Shown here piece after piece: positions 46,293-56,777 of a stretch of DNA of 56,777 bases. The stretch covers positions 1 to 56,777 of the forward strand of contig JAAAJB010000123.1 of the NCBI GenBank assembly GCA_016098155.1, in the 5' to 3' direction. The position numbers and the translations under genes were made by a program. The notes beneath the pieces are model-generated. The model saw only the letters and a list, made by a program, of their open reading frames with translations, had not been told where the DNA came from and ran no database searches. The stretch comes from Actinomortierella ambigua (lineage: Eukaryota > Mortierellomycota > Mortierellomycetes > Mortierellales > Mortierellaceae). Numbering within the stretch: the stretch's first letter is position 1; every line of letters starts with the position of its first letter.

Positions 46293-47900
46293 TTACAACT
46301 TCTGGGTGATCTCAGGGACGGCCTGGAACAGATCGGCAACAAGACCATAGTCGGCGACCTGGAAGATGGGGGCCTCGGGGTCCTTGTTGATGGCGACGAT
46401 GGTCTTGGAGTCCTTCATACCAGCCAAGTGCTGGATGGCACCCGAGATACCGACGGCAACGTACAGCTCGGGGGCAACAATCTTACCAGTCTGACCAATC
46501 TGGAGCGAGTTGTCGACAAAGCCAGCATCGACAGCGGCACGCGAAGCACCGACTATTCAAGGGAGGTGAAGAGGGAGAGAGAGAAAAGAAAGAGTTAGAA
46601 AAGGGAGTGTAGTGGATTCATAAAAGGCTTCCTTTTTGTACAAGACCTTCATATCACATACCAGCAGCACCAAGCTTGTCAGCCATGTCGTAGAGGAGCT
46701 TAAAGTTCTCGCCGTTCTTCATGCCACGGCCACCGGCAATGACGCGGTTGGCGCTGTCGAGGTCAGGGCGGTCCGACTTCTGCATCTCCTCCTTGACAAA
46801 GGTGGCGGTAGACTGGCTGGAGGCAGCAGGGGCATCCTCCGAGGGAGCAGCAGCGTCCTGGTGGCCAGCAGCAGGGAAGGCAGTGCCACGGACAGTGATG
46901 ACCTTGATGGGGTCGTTGGACTTGACCTGGGCAATGGCGTTACCTAAAGAGGTATACAGAGAGAGAGGATAGAGGTGTTATGAGATCATTGCTGTACTCA
47001 GGATGTGTGTGTGTGTGTGTGTGCACTCACTCAAATACTCCCCCCCCCCCCAATCATGAGTAACCCATATTTTGGGTAGACAACTGTTGCACACCAATAA
47101 TCAGGCTTCCCGTTGGGGCCATTTTCGAGGCACGAGGGGGAGATTTTATTCCCCCGTGGGCACACTGAGTTGTACTCTTGATTGTGAGAAAAAAAATAAA
47201 AAGCGAGAAGGACGTGGTTCCTTTCCCCTCATCTCTCTCACTCTCACACATGCACTAGGACCACTTACCAGCATAGATGGGGCGGACAAAGGTATCCTCG
47301 CCCTCGACGGCAGTAATGTCAGAGACCTGGGACACATCGAGCAGAGCAGCGACGCGAGGCATAATGTTCTTGCCAAAGGCGCTGTGCGAGGCGACCAAGT
47401 GGGTGAAGCCGTGCTTCTTCTGGGCCTCGACCAGCAGCGAGGCCTGGGTCTCGGGCAGAGGGTGTTCGTGCGCAGCATCCTTGGCCACCAGCACCTTGGA
47501 GACGCCCTTGAGCTTGGCGACCTCACCAACAACGGCCTCAGGGGCCGCACCAGCAACCAGTGCAGTGACCGATCCTCCAATGGCCGAGGCAGCAGACAGC
47601 GCGTTCAGGGTCGAGGGCGCCACCTTGTTGTCCTTGTGCTCGACAAACAGCAGTGTCGAGGCGTTGCGGCTAGAGGCATAGCCACGGGCCTACACGGGTT
47701 GCAAAAAAAAACAAGTTGGGAGAGCAAAGGTCCAGGTGAGTATGTTTTCAGGGGAGGGGGGAGGGGAAGACAATAAATCGGATCAGTCCATGACATGGAC
47801 TAGACTGGACTGGACTGGACTGGCGAGTTGTTGGTGAGGAGATGGATGAGAGAAGGAGGGTTACCATGGGCAAGGCAGGGATGCGACGAAGGGCAAACAT
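46293..47900 (-). CDS. ETFA: Electron transfer flavoprotein subunit alpha
   Basis: This mitochondrial matrix protein binds FAD, accepts electrons from acyl-CoA dehydrogenases and passes them to ETF-ubiquinone oxidoreductase. The exons are 47900-47865, 47689-47269, 46943-46662 and 46552-46293, for 332 residues, the normal size. The first 20 or so residues ([20 protein letters not shown]) form an import signal. The N-terminal domain contains [20 protein letters not shown]. The FAD-binding C-terminal domain has [40 protein letters not shown], then [20 protein letters not shown] and [20 protein letters not shown], all diagnostic. A GT repeat (47003-47020) and C runs lie in the intron after 47269. 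It converges with VPS25, about 130 bases apart. Confidence 0.96.
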
Positions 47901-48233
47901 GATGGATAAATGGAGGAGAGACAGTGGAGGGGAGATGGAGAAGCACTGATTCAAGATCAGCATCATTATACCCCCTCCCCAGATTTGCCCTGTCGAGGGT
48001 TGCCCCGCATTCTGCTCGTCAATCACACGTGATCTGGATGCAAGCGATGTGGCTTTGGTATTACAGTTTCACTACTACGCGAGAGCTAACGAGGATATGT
48101 GCAAGAGATGTTGTGGAGAGGAGCAAAGGAGAGAGACAGACAGACACATAGGACAGACAGAGGCAGGGCGAAAGGGACTGGCGAAAGAGCACCTCCCTCT
48201 TCTTGGATGGTATAACAACAGCGGGCGCCCTAC

Positions 48234-48877
48234 TCAAAAATAATACTCGTCGTCGCCATCGTGAAGATCCCATCCTTCGTCCGAGGAGTCGTTAAGCTTG
48301 ATGTTCTCCATGCACTCGATGCACCGGCCTCGTTCGTTGAGCTTTCGCTGAGTCTGTTGTTGTCGGCAGCACATTAAGAAAAAAAAAACAAAAGAAGGGA
48401 TTCAAATTTCCTCTGTTAGCGCGGCTTTTTCGCGTTCTTGTGCCTCTGGAAGACTTTATCGTCATCAAGCAAGATATCTGTCCTGAGATACCTTTGAGAA
48501 CTGCTCCACTGGCTTGGTCTTCGAACATGTGGCACACTTGAGCTTTGTTGGTTGTGTTGGTGTGCCTATGTGATTGTTGGGAAAAAAGCACAGACAGTTG
48601 TGAGCATCACTCCAAGCATGACCTTCCTCTATGAATGTCGACATTCTCTCACGGAGGAATCCCTCTCCCCCCCCCCTCACTCCTTACATTGCTTGCAAGT
48701 CTCATAGCCCCTCTTGCGCAACTGGGACTGGGTAAACTGTGAGAGTGGGCGCTCGACGTGGCAGACAATACAGCGGAGCATATGGCGGCCATGGTAACTG
48801 CCTGCCTGAGGGTTTTTGCGTGCGCCAGGGCGTGCAAATGTGTGATCGTCGTCGTCGAAGAATGAACGAGTCGCCAT
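48234..48877 (-). CDS. Small zinc protein with two Stc1-like motifs
   Basis: The exons are 48877-48688, 48565-48492 and 48353-48234, for 127 residues. Two similar halves follow each other. The first is LRCIVCHVERPLSQFTQSQL with RKRGYETCKQC. The second is LKCATCSKTKPVEQFSKTQR with LNERGRCIEC. Each has CxxC, then PxxxF[ST]xxQ, then RGxxCxxC, so each could hold one zinc ion. This pattern fits the Stc1 domain, a LIM-like fold that in fission yeast couples RNA interference to the histone H3K9 methyltransferase complex. The C-terminal tail is acidic (SSDEGWDLHDGDDEYYF). The chromatin role is inferred from the family name only. The two-copy arrangement is notable. Confidence 0.75.
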
Positions 48878-49623
48878 GGCAGAAAGAGAATGAGAGACTG
48901 AGGGATTGGGGGTAGAGGGTGTAAGGAAGAGCTGAGCAGAATGAATAAGTGAATTTAATGAATGAACGACCTGCTCGGCGGGGCAATGGTATGGGGAAGG
49001 AAAGGGCAAAGGAAGAAAGAGAACACAGACGCGGAGTATGTGATCTGAGCTGATTCGCTTTGCCCCAATCTGATATGGTGTTGTCTACAAGGTCTGGGAG
49101 GTGCCTCTCTCACTCCCACTCTCTGTCTGTCTCACACACACAGCGGGAGCAGCAGCTGGGAGAATAGCTCCTCTTCTCGACACTCTCCTGCTTCTTCCTC
49201 TTCTTCTTCCTCTTCTTCTTCCTCTTCTTCTTCGTCTTCTTCATAATCAATAGTAAAACATCCATGGGAATGTTCACACCTCGTCACTAGGACAGGAAAG
49301 GATGCATCACCCTGGGTTGCCAGGTCTGTGAGAGTGACAAACTGCTTCCTACACGGGCAACTGAGGGCGCTCCTGACGTGTCACGCCGAGAGGATTGTTG
49401 GCGGTTGAGCAGTTGCAGCACAATGACAGCACAACCAGTTACCGCAAAGGATAGATCGTCCTCGTGGGGACTGATCGAGTCTCGACCAATGGGAAGTGTT
49501 CCTGACAATTCTTTCACAGGACAAAAAAGAAAACCCTTTTTCTTCTTATTCTTCTTTTCCTTTCTGATTGATTCCCTCAATTGTTGCCTTCCCCCGCTAC
49601 CCCATACCCACCAACATCCCATC
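48878..49623. other. Divergent intergenic region with CTT microsatellite
   Basis: This lies between the Stc1-like gene and the DUF1295 gene. A CTTCTTCCT repeat runs from about 49185 to 49243, and a CTCTCT/CACACA patch is at 49105-49141. No coding signal is seen. The pyrimidine-rich stretch just before 49624 is typical of fungal promoters. Confidence 0.5.
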
Positions 49624-50966
49624 ATGGACGGCATCCCACCCGTCCTTCAGATGCTCCAGTCCATGTCATGGACCACCTTCAAAAACATCCTCATCAATGG
49701 CTATTCCGAGCTTCGCTTCCCTGATACTGACAACAGCAAAATGCTAGTTGACTTTATCTGGTACCATGCTCGCGCTGATCCCTTCATCTTTGTCATTCGT
49801 GCCTCCATGGTTTTCTCCTTGGCATGCTGGTTCCTTAGTCAGGCAACAGGCCTGCATTCCTGGGTAGGGTTCGAGACACTATTGTCCTCTTGGTTGTTTC
49901 AAAGCATCCAAGGGCGTACCATTTTTATAAAGGTCTTGCCAAATGTTGACCAGTATGGAAAGCAATGTTTTCTGTAAAAAATCATAGGTGGACAAGCTCT
50001 GGTCGATCATTCCCGTCTTCTACGCGCTGCACTTCACACTGCACCACTGGTTGTACTTTACACAGGATAACGGCGACGCTATGCCTCTCAACTACCGCCT
50101 CGTCATTGCCGCCTGCCTCATCACCATGTGGGGCGCCCGTCTGACCTACAACTTTTACCGAAAGGGCGGCTATGGCATGGAGTACGAGGACCATCGCTGG
50201 GTGGTCCTGCAGGAGAAAATCCCCATTGGACTCTGGTTCATCTTCAACACCACCTTCATCTGCATCTTCCAGAACATGCTGCTCGCCGCTATTGTCGTGC
50301 CCTTGTATGTTGTCTGGCGCGCCAACTTGTTCAACTCCGTCCCACTCAACATTGTGGATGCGGCTGCAACGGCGTTGTTCCTCTTGGGCTTCTTCTTGGA
50401 GGTCAAGGCCGATCAGCAGCAGTGGGCCTTCCATGAGCAGAAGCGTCTGGCTGCCGAGGCGAAGAAGAGACCCGACGAGTTGACAGGCGATGTGAAGCGA
50501 GGCTTCCTCACCCACGGCTTGTTCAAATACTCGCGCCATCCCAACTTTTTCGGCGAAATGTCCATGTGGTGGTATGCATAATAGCCCGTGTTTTTTTTCT
50601 TGGGGTGGGAAGGGAAAGATGTATGTTGGTCATGCCTTTCCAGTCGTGGATGCAGTGTGTGGACTACACGATCTTGACTCATCCATTCCCCTCCTCTCTT
50701 CTTCTTTTGCCTCTTCTCTCTCTAGGGCCATCTACCTCTTTTCGGTGGCGGCTGCATACCCCCACCTGACGACAGAGGTATTGATCAACCCGTCGATTGT
50801 GGGCGTGATTGCGCTGACGCTCCTCTTCCAGGTGTCGACCACTATGACAGAGCGACTGACGAGTGGCAAGTACGCTTCCTACAAGTTGTATCAAAAGACC
50901 ACATCGCGCCTGATTCCCCTGCCAGCAGGAACTAGCTTGGACAAGCTGGAGAAGAAGAATGCATGA
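49624..50966 (+). CDS. DUF1295 membrane protein, steroid 5-alpha-reductase-like
   Basis: The exons are 49624-49863, 49988-50571 and 50726-50966, for 354 residues. Several hydrophobic helices are visible, for example at PFIFVIRASMVFSLACWF, PVFYALHFTLHHWLYF, LVIAACLITMW, then IGLWFIFNTTFICIFQNMLL and ATALFLLGFFL. The hallmark GLFKYSRHPNFFGEMSMWW (residues about 257-275) is the NADPH-binding region of the steroid 5-alpha-reductase/isoprenylcysteine methyltransferase-like superfamily (DUF1295). The end KLYQKTTSRLIPLP is also typical. These enzymes sit in the endoplasmic reticulum or peroxisomal membrane and probably reduce lipid double bonds; the substrate here is unknown. A short in-frame acidic/basic segment (EQKRLAAEAKKRPDELTGD) lies on the cytosolic side. 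Confidence 0.85.
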
Positions 50967-51469
50967 TCAATAAAACGTAATGCTCAGTAATTTGCTGCGA
51001 CCATTTTTTTTATCTTTTCTTTACAAGGAGTATCGTTGTGGCAGGAACAGTCCGGTCTATAAAAGACACTCACCTTTCTAAATAAACTGCATCTTTTCCC
51101 TAGTCTTTCATTGCTACTATGCAAATCAAGTAGCAATGCTACTAAAAATGCCTGTGTTACATCATGCGAACCCACGCGAGACAAACCCGCAAATCCACGC
51201 GAGACGAATTCGCGAATTCGAATCCAGAAACACTAGGTAGGACCAGGAAGACGAGTAGGACCGGTAAAATCCCACTCTCAGACAGCCCATTAACCCACTG
51301 TAGATAGCAATAAATACACTGACTGGAACCCCAGCTGGCTATCCAGCTAGCTCTTTGTCTCTTTGTCACTATCCCCCCACCCTACATTCATCCTGCACTG
51401 GAGGGCACGCCCAAAATTTTTGGATGCATAGTTCTTTTTTTTTTTTTTTTATCAAACTTAATATGCAAA
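50967..51469. other. Convergent 3' region with short repeats
   Basis: This lies between the stops of the DUF1295 and sulfatase genes. It contains a 24-base imperfect tandem repeat and a T run (51434-51450). AATAAA occurs at 50969-50974, a likely poly(A) signal for the DUF1295 transcript. No coding signal is seen. Confidence 0.5.
51163..51222. repeat. Imperfect tandem repeat of about 24 bases
   Basis: Two copies of a unit containing CCACGCGAGAC lie at about 51165-51187 and 51190-51212, followed by CGAATTCGCGAATTCG, which is itself self-complementary. A short hairpin, AGTAGC-AAT-GCTACT, lies just upstream (51130-51144). The nature of the sequence is unknown; it may be a remnant of a dispersed repeat. 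Confidence 0.5.
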
Positions 51470-53351
51470 TTAGAGATCCTCCTGTGGCGGAGATTTTGGC
51501 ACGGTCAGCTCGTTTGAAGCATCGTAATAGTTACGACAGTCCTTGAAGGCAAAGCGCGGCAACGACGCGTAATAGTCATCATACGACTTGTTCAGCGCGT
51601 CTTTGAGCGACCGGACCTTCTTGAGAGGGCCACCTTTGTTGCCGCCATTGGGCTCCTCGATCGGATGCAAGACCGACCAAGGGTCGCGGCAGGTCTGTCC
51701 TTTACAGGTGCGGAGGACGTTCAACAAGGCATCCAGACGATCGATGAGGTACGGCTTCTTGACCAGCGTCTTAGCATACGCATTGTGGATCTGATAGGGG
51801 TCTTTGGTCAGGTCATACAACTCGTGCTCACCCGTGCACCATACACTATAAAAAAAGTTGTTGCCGTTTCCAAAGACCCGGACGGACTTGTAGACATTCT
51901 GCGTGGACCTGAACGTCTTGTTTTCCATAAATGCACCGGCCCAAAACTCGACAGCAAATGTCTCGGACTGGAAAGAGGCCGCATTGCGATCGTCCTGGGC
52001 CAAGACGGGGATCGACGGAGCATCCAGATGGTCGGGGGTCGGTAGGCCGGCCAGCCGAAGCACAGTCGCTGCAAAATGCGTGTGGGTCGCCACGGCATCG
52101 TTTTGGCGGCCCTTGGCCACGCCCGGTCCTCGGATGAGGAAGGGGATGTTGACGTCTTCTTCGTAGGCGGTCTGTTTGCCAGCGTACATGCGGTGTGTGC
52201 CCAGATGGTAGCCGTTGTCTGTCGTGTAGATGATGTAGGTGTTGTCCAACTGACCGTGGTCCTCCAGGCGCTGGATTACACGCTCGACGAGCTCGTCAGT
52301 CGCCTGCAGGGAGCGGAGGCGACTGCGAAACTTTTCGTCGAGCTGGGCCTCTTCGTCTTGGGTGAGCTTGGGGAGCGTCTGGATCCAGGACACCTTGTCC
52401 TGGTCGTCCGGGTTAAAGTTGGGCGAACGGGGCACACGCGCGTCCTTGAACAGGTGCTCGTGACGCTTGGCCGGGACCGGTGGCGTGAAGATGGTTCGGC
52501 CCTTGTCGAACCAGACTTCGTCGTGCGGGGCCGTGGGTGAGATGACAAGCAAGAATGGATCGGTCTTGTTCGTCGCGAGGTCGTCCAAAAGCTTGATCGA
52601 CTTGTCCGAGATCACATCCGTTTGATACTTGCCCGTCAGCCGCTCGATTGGTCCATCGTTCGTCGCAAAGATCGGGTCGTAGAACGTGTAGATGCCTGGA
52701 CTCACCAGTGGCTCCCAGTGCGTATTCTTGAACCCCTTGGGCGCATATTTGCGGCTCTGCGTCACACCGTTGATGAACTTGCCAATATAGTTGTTGGAGT
52801 AGCCTGCTGCCTCCAGCCAACCGGGAAGCCAATTGTCATCCAGTTTTTGCTCCGTAAACTTGGAGTATCCACCTGTAGCAAAAAGGGGACAAAGAAGAAG
52901 AGGAGGAAGAGATGACACTCCACCTGTTGGTATTCGATCCTAGATACACTGCCGCGATTATAATGTCCCAAAAATGCAAGACAGACCAAGTCCTCTTACC
53001 ATGAGGGGCGCTTTCATCCGTGATGTTGGTGTTGTGTGCAAACTGGCCGGTCCAAAGGGAGACACGCGAGGGACAGCACATGGCCGATGTTGTGTAATAG
53101 TTGGTAAACTCTGTGCCTTCCTTGCGGATGTACTTGTTTACGAGAGGCATGTAGTCGAGCGAGTTGTATCGTTGATCCTGATCATCCGTCAAAAAGACAA
53201 TAAAGTTGGGCTTGGATCCACGACCATGAACATCGTGAAAGCCCGGGCCCTGATCTGGCGCATCTATGGAGTCATGCTGGAGTTGGCCAAGAGCAAGCTT
53301 GGAGATGGAGAGAATAGCTGCCAGGGGTGCTAGCAGCGCGAAAGCTTTCAT
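51470..53351 (-). CDS. Secreted arylsulfatase-type sulfatase
   Basis: The exons are 53351-53000 and 52872-51470 (GTAAGAG...CTACAG), for 584 residues. The N-terminal 22 residues (MKAFALLAPLAAILSISKLA and on) form a signal peptide, so the enzyme is secreted or vacuolar. The family's active site is present. Metal ligands are D56/D57 in LTDDQD, and the CCPSR motif at 92-96 has Cys92 as the residue converted to formylglycine. A further metal site is TDNGYHLGTH (about D336, N337), and HxxH-like PTAPHDE contributes a His. Enzymes of this family release sulfate from sulfate esters such as aryl or choline sulfate; the true substrate is unknown. A TATA box lies 60 bases upstream of the ATG. NIT and NKT/NRS sites may be glycosylated. 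Confidence 0.92.
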
Positions 53352-53410
53352 AATGAAAGGGAGAGAAGGTAAGAAGTGACGTGGCGTGGTTGAAAGGGGA
53401 TTGGCAATCT

Positions 53411-53420
53411 CTTTTATATA
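53411..53420 (-). promoter_or_regulatory. TATA box of the sulfatase gene
   Basis: TATATAAAAG on the minus strand lies 60 bases upstream of the sulfatase start codon. A strong TATA box is typical of regulated fungal genes, which would suit induction by sulfur starvation; the latter is inference. Confidence 0.6.
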
Positions 53421-53868
53421 TCACCTGACAACCAGTGCTCAGGGGCTGTCTGTGTCCATGCCATCGTGTGTGACATCACGCCATTGTTCACTCCCATGGG
53501 GACCTCTTTGTCTGGGTGAATGCCTGGTGAGCGGATCATGGGCAGCAATATTGCACCATTGCGGGCTCTACAAGGGTGGAAGAGACATGGTAATTGAGTG
53601 CACCCTTCCAACAAAGTTTCTTTTGATAAAAAAGTCAGAAATTGGACATGCCCAATAGTGGAAGATCAAAGGTGGTGTGTCTGTGTTGGTAGGAATGCAC
53701 CATTCGGAGCGGGATCGCATCATCTTAGCCGTTTTAGGCGATATAAGTCACTACGGCGGCCGTTGGCTCAAAACATTAGTCAAATCGTGTTAGAGTTTGA
53801 GTCGGCATATCCCTCTCTTCTCACGTTCATTTTTGTGCCAAATAGTTTCAGTCTACAGATGAGGAGAT
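53421..53868. other. Intergenic region between COG3 and sulfatase
   Basis: Upstream regulatory DNA of the sulfatase lies here next to the 3' end of COG3, both on the minus strand. No coding signal or clear repeats are seen. Confidence 0.5.
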
Positions 53869-56777
53869 CTACTCGCTTTGACCAGTGCTGATATCGATGC
53901 TAGCCCGTGTCGCAGACCTGGCTAGCTCGGTTTGCACAAGGCCCTTCACCCAGGTGACAACCTCTTGTAGAGGCATGAGATCGACAAGCCCTGGGTGCTG
54001 GTCGGGCACTTCACCAGCACTCATCTGCTGTTGAGCGCGTGCCGTGTAAGCTGGGTCGTATTCATACAGAATTGTATCATAAAACGACTGGTACGACTCA
54101 ATGATGAAGGACTATATTTTGGGGAGAGAGTGAGGGAGGGAGTAAGACAATACAAGAGCTTGATTAGTGAACAAGCCAGCAATAACAGTGTCAAACGTTT
54201 AAGCATAGGCACTCTCTTCTCACTTTTCTCATCTCATCTCTCTTTTTTTTTTTTACCTGGATAGGTCGCATAAGAATCTCTTCTGTTGAAGGATCCTTGA
54301 GGTACCGTGATAATTTGCTGGCCGTCCATTGAATCCTAGGCGGCGCAGTTTCTTTAAAGTCCAACATGATGCGCTTGAGCTCTTCCAGTCTCGCAAATGG
54401 CTGATCCTTGAGTGCCATAGGTGCAGGACGATGCAAGAGTCGTGCTCCTTGAGTTTGCTGCTGTTGCTGTTGCTGTTGCACAATGTCCGCTCGGAGGCGG
54501 AACCCAGCCACACGGTTCATGAACCCAGCCAGACTCTCCACCGCCGCCTTGCCTTGATCAAGGATGAAAGTCTCGCACCAGACCTTGAGGTCTCGATCAA
54601 TCTCCTGACGGGCATCCAGGTAGCTGTCGACCAAGGTTGGTGTAATGGTCTGGGATACGGCACCCAACCACGATCCAAAGCTAAGCAGATTGGTTCGGTC
54701 ACGGAACAGCCTCGTGATGGCGTCCGTCATTCGTGAGAAGTCCACCTCCTTGGTAACATGCACAAAGTTACCCTCGAATGGTGCAATTTGCTCCTTGAGA
54801 ATCAAAAGGTGCTTGATCAAGAAGAGCTGGCCATCGACACCTCCCTGAGCTTCTTTGATCATCGTCGCAGCTTGGTTGAGCGATACCAGACACTTGGACA
54901 GAGCCTCCTGAGAAAGGTCATCGAACGTGCTCTGCGGAACACACTTGTAAAGCTTGGAGAGCAACCACAGAGTCGTCTGAAGGGTTGGATACCATCCGTA
55001 GTAAATCTCTGCAGTGTCCACAAACTGTTGGATTGTCGGCGAAGCAAAATATCCGCCTGTGATGCTAGCTGCGAGTGAAGGTGTCGGCGAGGAAACCTCG
55101 GGCATAGACTCTGCAATGCTTTCCACATCTGATGGCCGCGGCATTCCTCCTGTGGTAGATGCTGACGAAGATTTCGAATGATTTGTTACGCCACGAGATA
55201 GTGGTGGTGGGGCTATTTTTTTTTTTTAAAAAAAATCATGTAGGAGCCATTTGGTAAGTACAGTCAATCTACACATAAACGATGGTGGTTGTCCTACTAA
55301 TATCAACGTAGTATAAGTACCCTGCAGCCTTTCTGGATAGTTGAGATCATCAGGTTTGGGATGGAACCCTTGGATCTCGGAGCGAATGAAAGCCTGAGCT
55401 CTGTAGACAAGTCTGTGTTGGGTATCCTGCAACATATTGCGGATCAAATAACCAAACGACAGGCTGGAGTCTTCATCGACTATAGTAGTAGAGTGTAATT
55501 TTGGAAAGGCGGTCAGCTAAAATCCTAGGCGATATCATCCAGCAAGGAAGAGCAAATAAACTGATCATTCATCCGATCATGGGCCGTACTTGGAATCTCC
55601 GTCTGTTGCATGTTCATAATGGCGCACAATTCGGAGAGAATATCAATCTTGTTTTCGTGAATGATGCGAGGTCGAAGATAGTCATACAGATATCCGATGA
55701 GCGAATCGAGATAGTTGTACAGCGCTTCCTCGCCAGTGTTGAAAAAGCTGTAAAAAAGCGAGTATTCCTCCATGCACACCGAGATCAGGTAGGCGAGACC
55801 ACTTCGTGCCTAAATGGAGCATGTCGCATCATGGATTGTGGTTAGGAAGAGTCAAAAGTACCAGTCAATGACAACAACCTATAAGGTCCTGAGATGGAGT
55901 CATGTAAAATCATACAAACATGAGTTTGTCCCGCTGGCTTGGTCCCATCTCCTGAATCTTGGAAACAATCAAAGGGGCCAAGTGCTGCTGGCGGACAGAA
56001 AAATAACAGTTGTAGCAATCGTTGAGCAGAGAGTTGTACCTGTACAAAAGAAGAGGGCAAAAGAGTGTCAGTAACACAGTCTTTAGATTTCCTTGGGAAG
56101 CACGGCAGGTTACCATGAAATGGCTTACTCTTTATGTCCTTCACATCGAGACTCGAGTTCGCTGACCAGAGTCTTTAGGGGTGGGGCAATTGTCTTGAAC
56201 TTGACGTAAAATAGATTGGTGACAATGGGATCTTTAAGAGTTTCACCCTTTGCCAGCGGAGGCTTCTTGGAGGTAACCTCGATGCTCAGTCCACGCAGCT
56301 TGGTAATAAAGTGCATTTTGATCAACGTCATTCCGCGCGTCATGCACCTCCGGAACCGCATCTGGTACAGTTCAGAGTCGCGGTAATTGAGCTAGAGTGA
56401 TGAAAAACAAAGTAAGGAAAGGGGTGGAGGAAGGGTATAGGTGTTTGTGTAAGACGCTGATCCCTTGGGTAGCATACTGCCGGAATAAAAAAATCCTGGG
56501 TGCTTCTGATCGCGGAAAACCATACATTCTGTTCTACATAATCCAGGCATTCATCCAATTTCTTGAGTGTTGGTGCAAACTCTGGTCGCATGCAGACGTC
56601 CTCTCCAGGGGTATCGAGCAGCCGTCTTGCCACCTCAAAATGATGAAAGTAGGAAAGTTTTGCAGCCATCGAATCAGCCAAGCCTTGTAACGAGGTCTGA
56701 GTTGAAGGGGGGGGGGGGGGGGAAAAAAAAATTTTTAAAAAAAAAAACAACACAAAGCGAGTAAGCCAACCCCCCCC
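53869..56777 (-). CDS. COG3: Conserved oligomeric Golgi complex subunit 3, 5' part missing
   Basis: COG3 (Sec34) is a lobe A subunit of the COG tethering complex, which captures vesicles recycling within the Golgi. The exons seen are 56696-56526, 56391-56129, 56039-55916, 55809-55590, 55479-55321, 55212-54257 and 54111-53869, all phase-consistent, giving 711 residues to the stop. The coding-strand 3' splice site at 56697 shows that at least one more 5' exon lies beyond the window. Diagnostic blocks are LNYRDSELYQMRFRRCMTRG, EEALYNYLDSLIGYLYDYL, then LRPRIIHENKIDILSELC and HRLVYRAQAFIRSEIQGF. DGQLFLIKHLLILKEQIAPF near the middle is the strongest family signature. An extra Gln run (about 54461-54480 on the plus strand) and a Ser/Pro linker are local additions. 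The final exon ends with ARSATRASIDISTGQSE. Confidence 0.93.
56709..56750. repeat. Homopolymer cluster in a COG3 intron
   Basis: A run of about 15 G is followed by runs of A, T and A within the intron just upstream of the first COG3 exon seen, and the window ends in a C run shortly after. Such clusters are hard to sequence, so the exact length is not reliable. Confidence 0.8.

Noticed and set aside
51190..51230. tRNA-like B box (TTCGAATCC)
   Set aside because: No A box, no acceptor stem pairing and no cloverleaf could be formed around it; it is part of the short tandem repeat.

Overview
The window looks like nuclear DNA from an intron-rich filamentous fungus, most probably an early-diverging Mucoromycota lineage close to Mortierella. 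That placement is inferred from gene content and style, not from a database search. The evidence is spliceosomal introns of about 45-120 bases with GTAAGT-type donors, a single-copy-style set of eukaryotic genes (YME1, RPL2, zuotin, VPS25, ETF-alpha, COG3), a Crypton-like Ndc10/GCR1_C recombinase, an Stc1-like zinc protein, and long Gln, Ser, Gly and Asp runs in proteins. There are no operons. Genes lie on both strands, and the exon models given here were built by eye from splice signals and reading phase.

Layout. 0-0.6 kb is the 3' end of an FG-nucleoporin gene. 0.65-5.3 kb is accessory DNA with microsatellites, a near-perfect 190-bp palindrome and two tail-to-tail copies of a small cysteine-rich gene. 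5.3-8.6 kb is a four-exon Crypton-like tyrosine recombinase/Ndc10-domain gene. 8.8-13.7 kb holds two four-helix membrane proteins with long cytoplasmic tails. 14.3-18.3 kb holds a DUF952 protein and the mitochondrial i-AAA protease YME1. 19.7-21.2 kb is an intact DD34E (Tc1/IS630-type) transposase. 22.6-24.4 kb is ribosomal protein uL2. 24.6-30.2 kb is a divergent pair, the ribosome-associated chaperone zuotin and an unrecognised nuclear-looking protein. 30.8-40.6 kb is one giant five-exon leucine-rich-repeat protein of about 2,888 residues.

40.6-43.1 kb is a second accessory block with a dead Ty3/gypsy chromodomain fragment and a tail-to-tail pair of broken genes of unknown family. 43.1-53.4 kb is dense housekeeping DNA: a Cto1-like HAD phosphatase, the ESCRT-II subunit VPS25, ETF-alpha, an Stc1-like zinc protein, a DUF1295 membrane reductase and a secreted sulfatase. 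53.9 kb to the end is COG3, whose 5' exons lie beyond the window.

The housekeeping genes serve separate pathways (mitochondrial protein quality control and fatty-acid electron transfer, translation, endosomal sorting, Golgi tethering), so no joint pathway is implied. The most unusual feature is structural. Five places carry short inverted duplications, and four of them place two copies of the same 3' gene end tail to tail, with stop codons meeting or overlapping. The leads most worth checking are that repeated arrangement, the cysteine-rich CGISGxHPC family, the recombinase with a changed box-II arginine, and the duplicated zinc motif in the Stc1-like protein.
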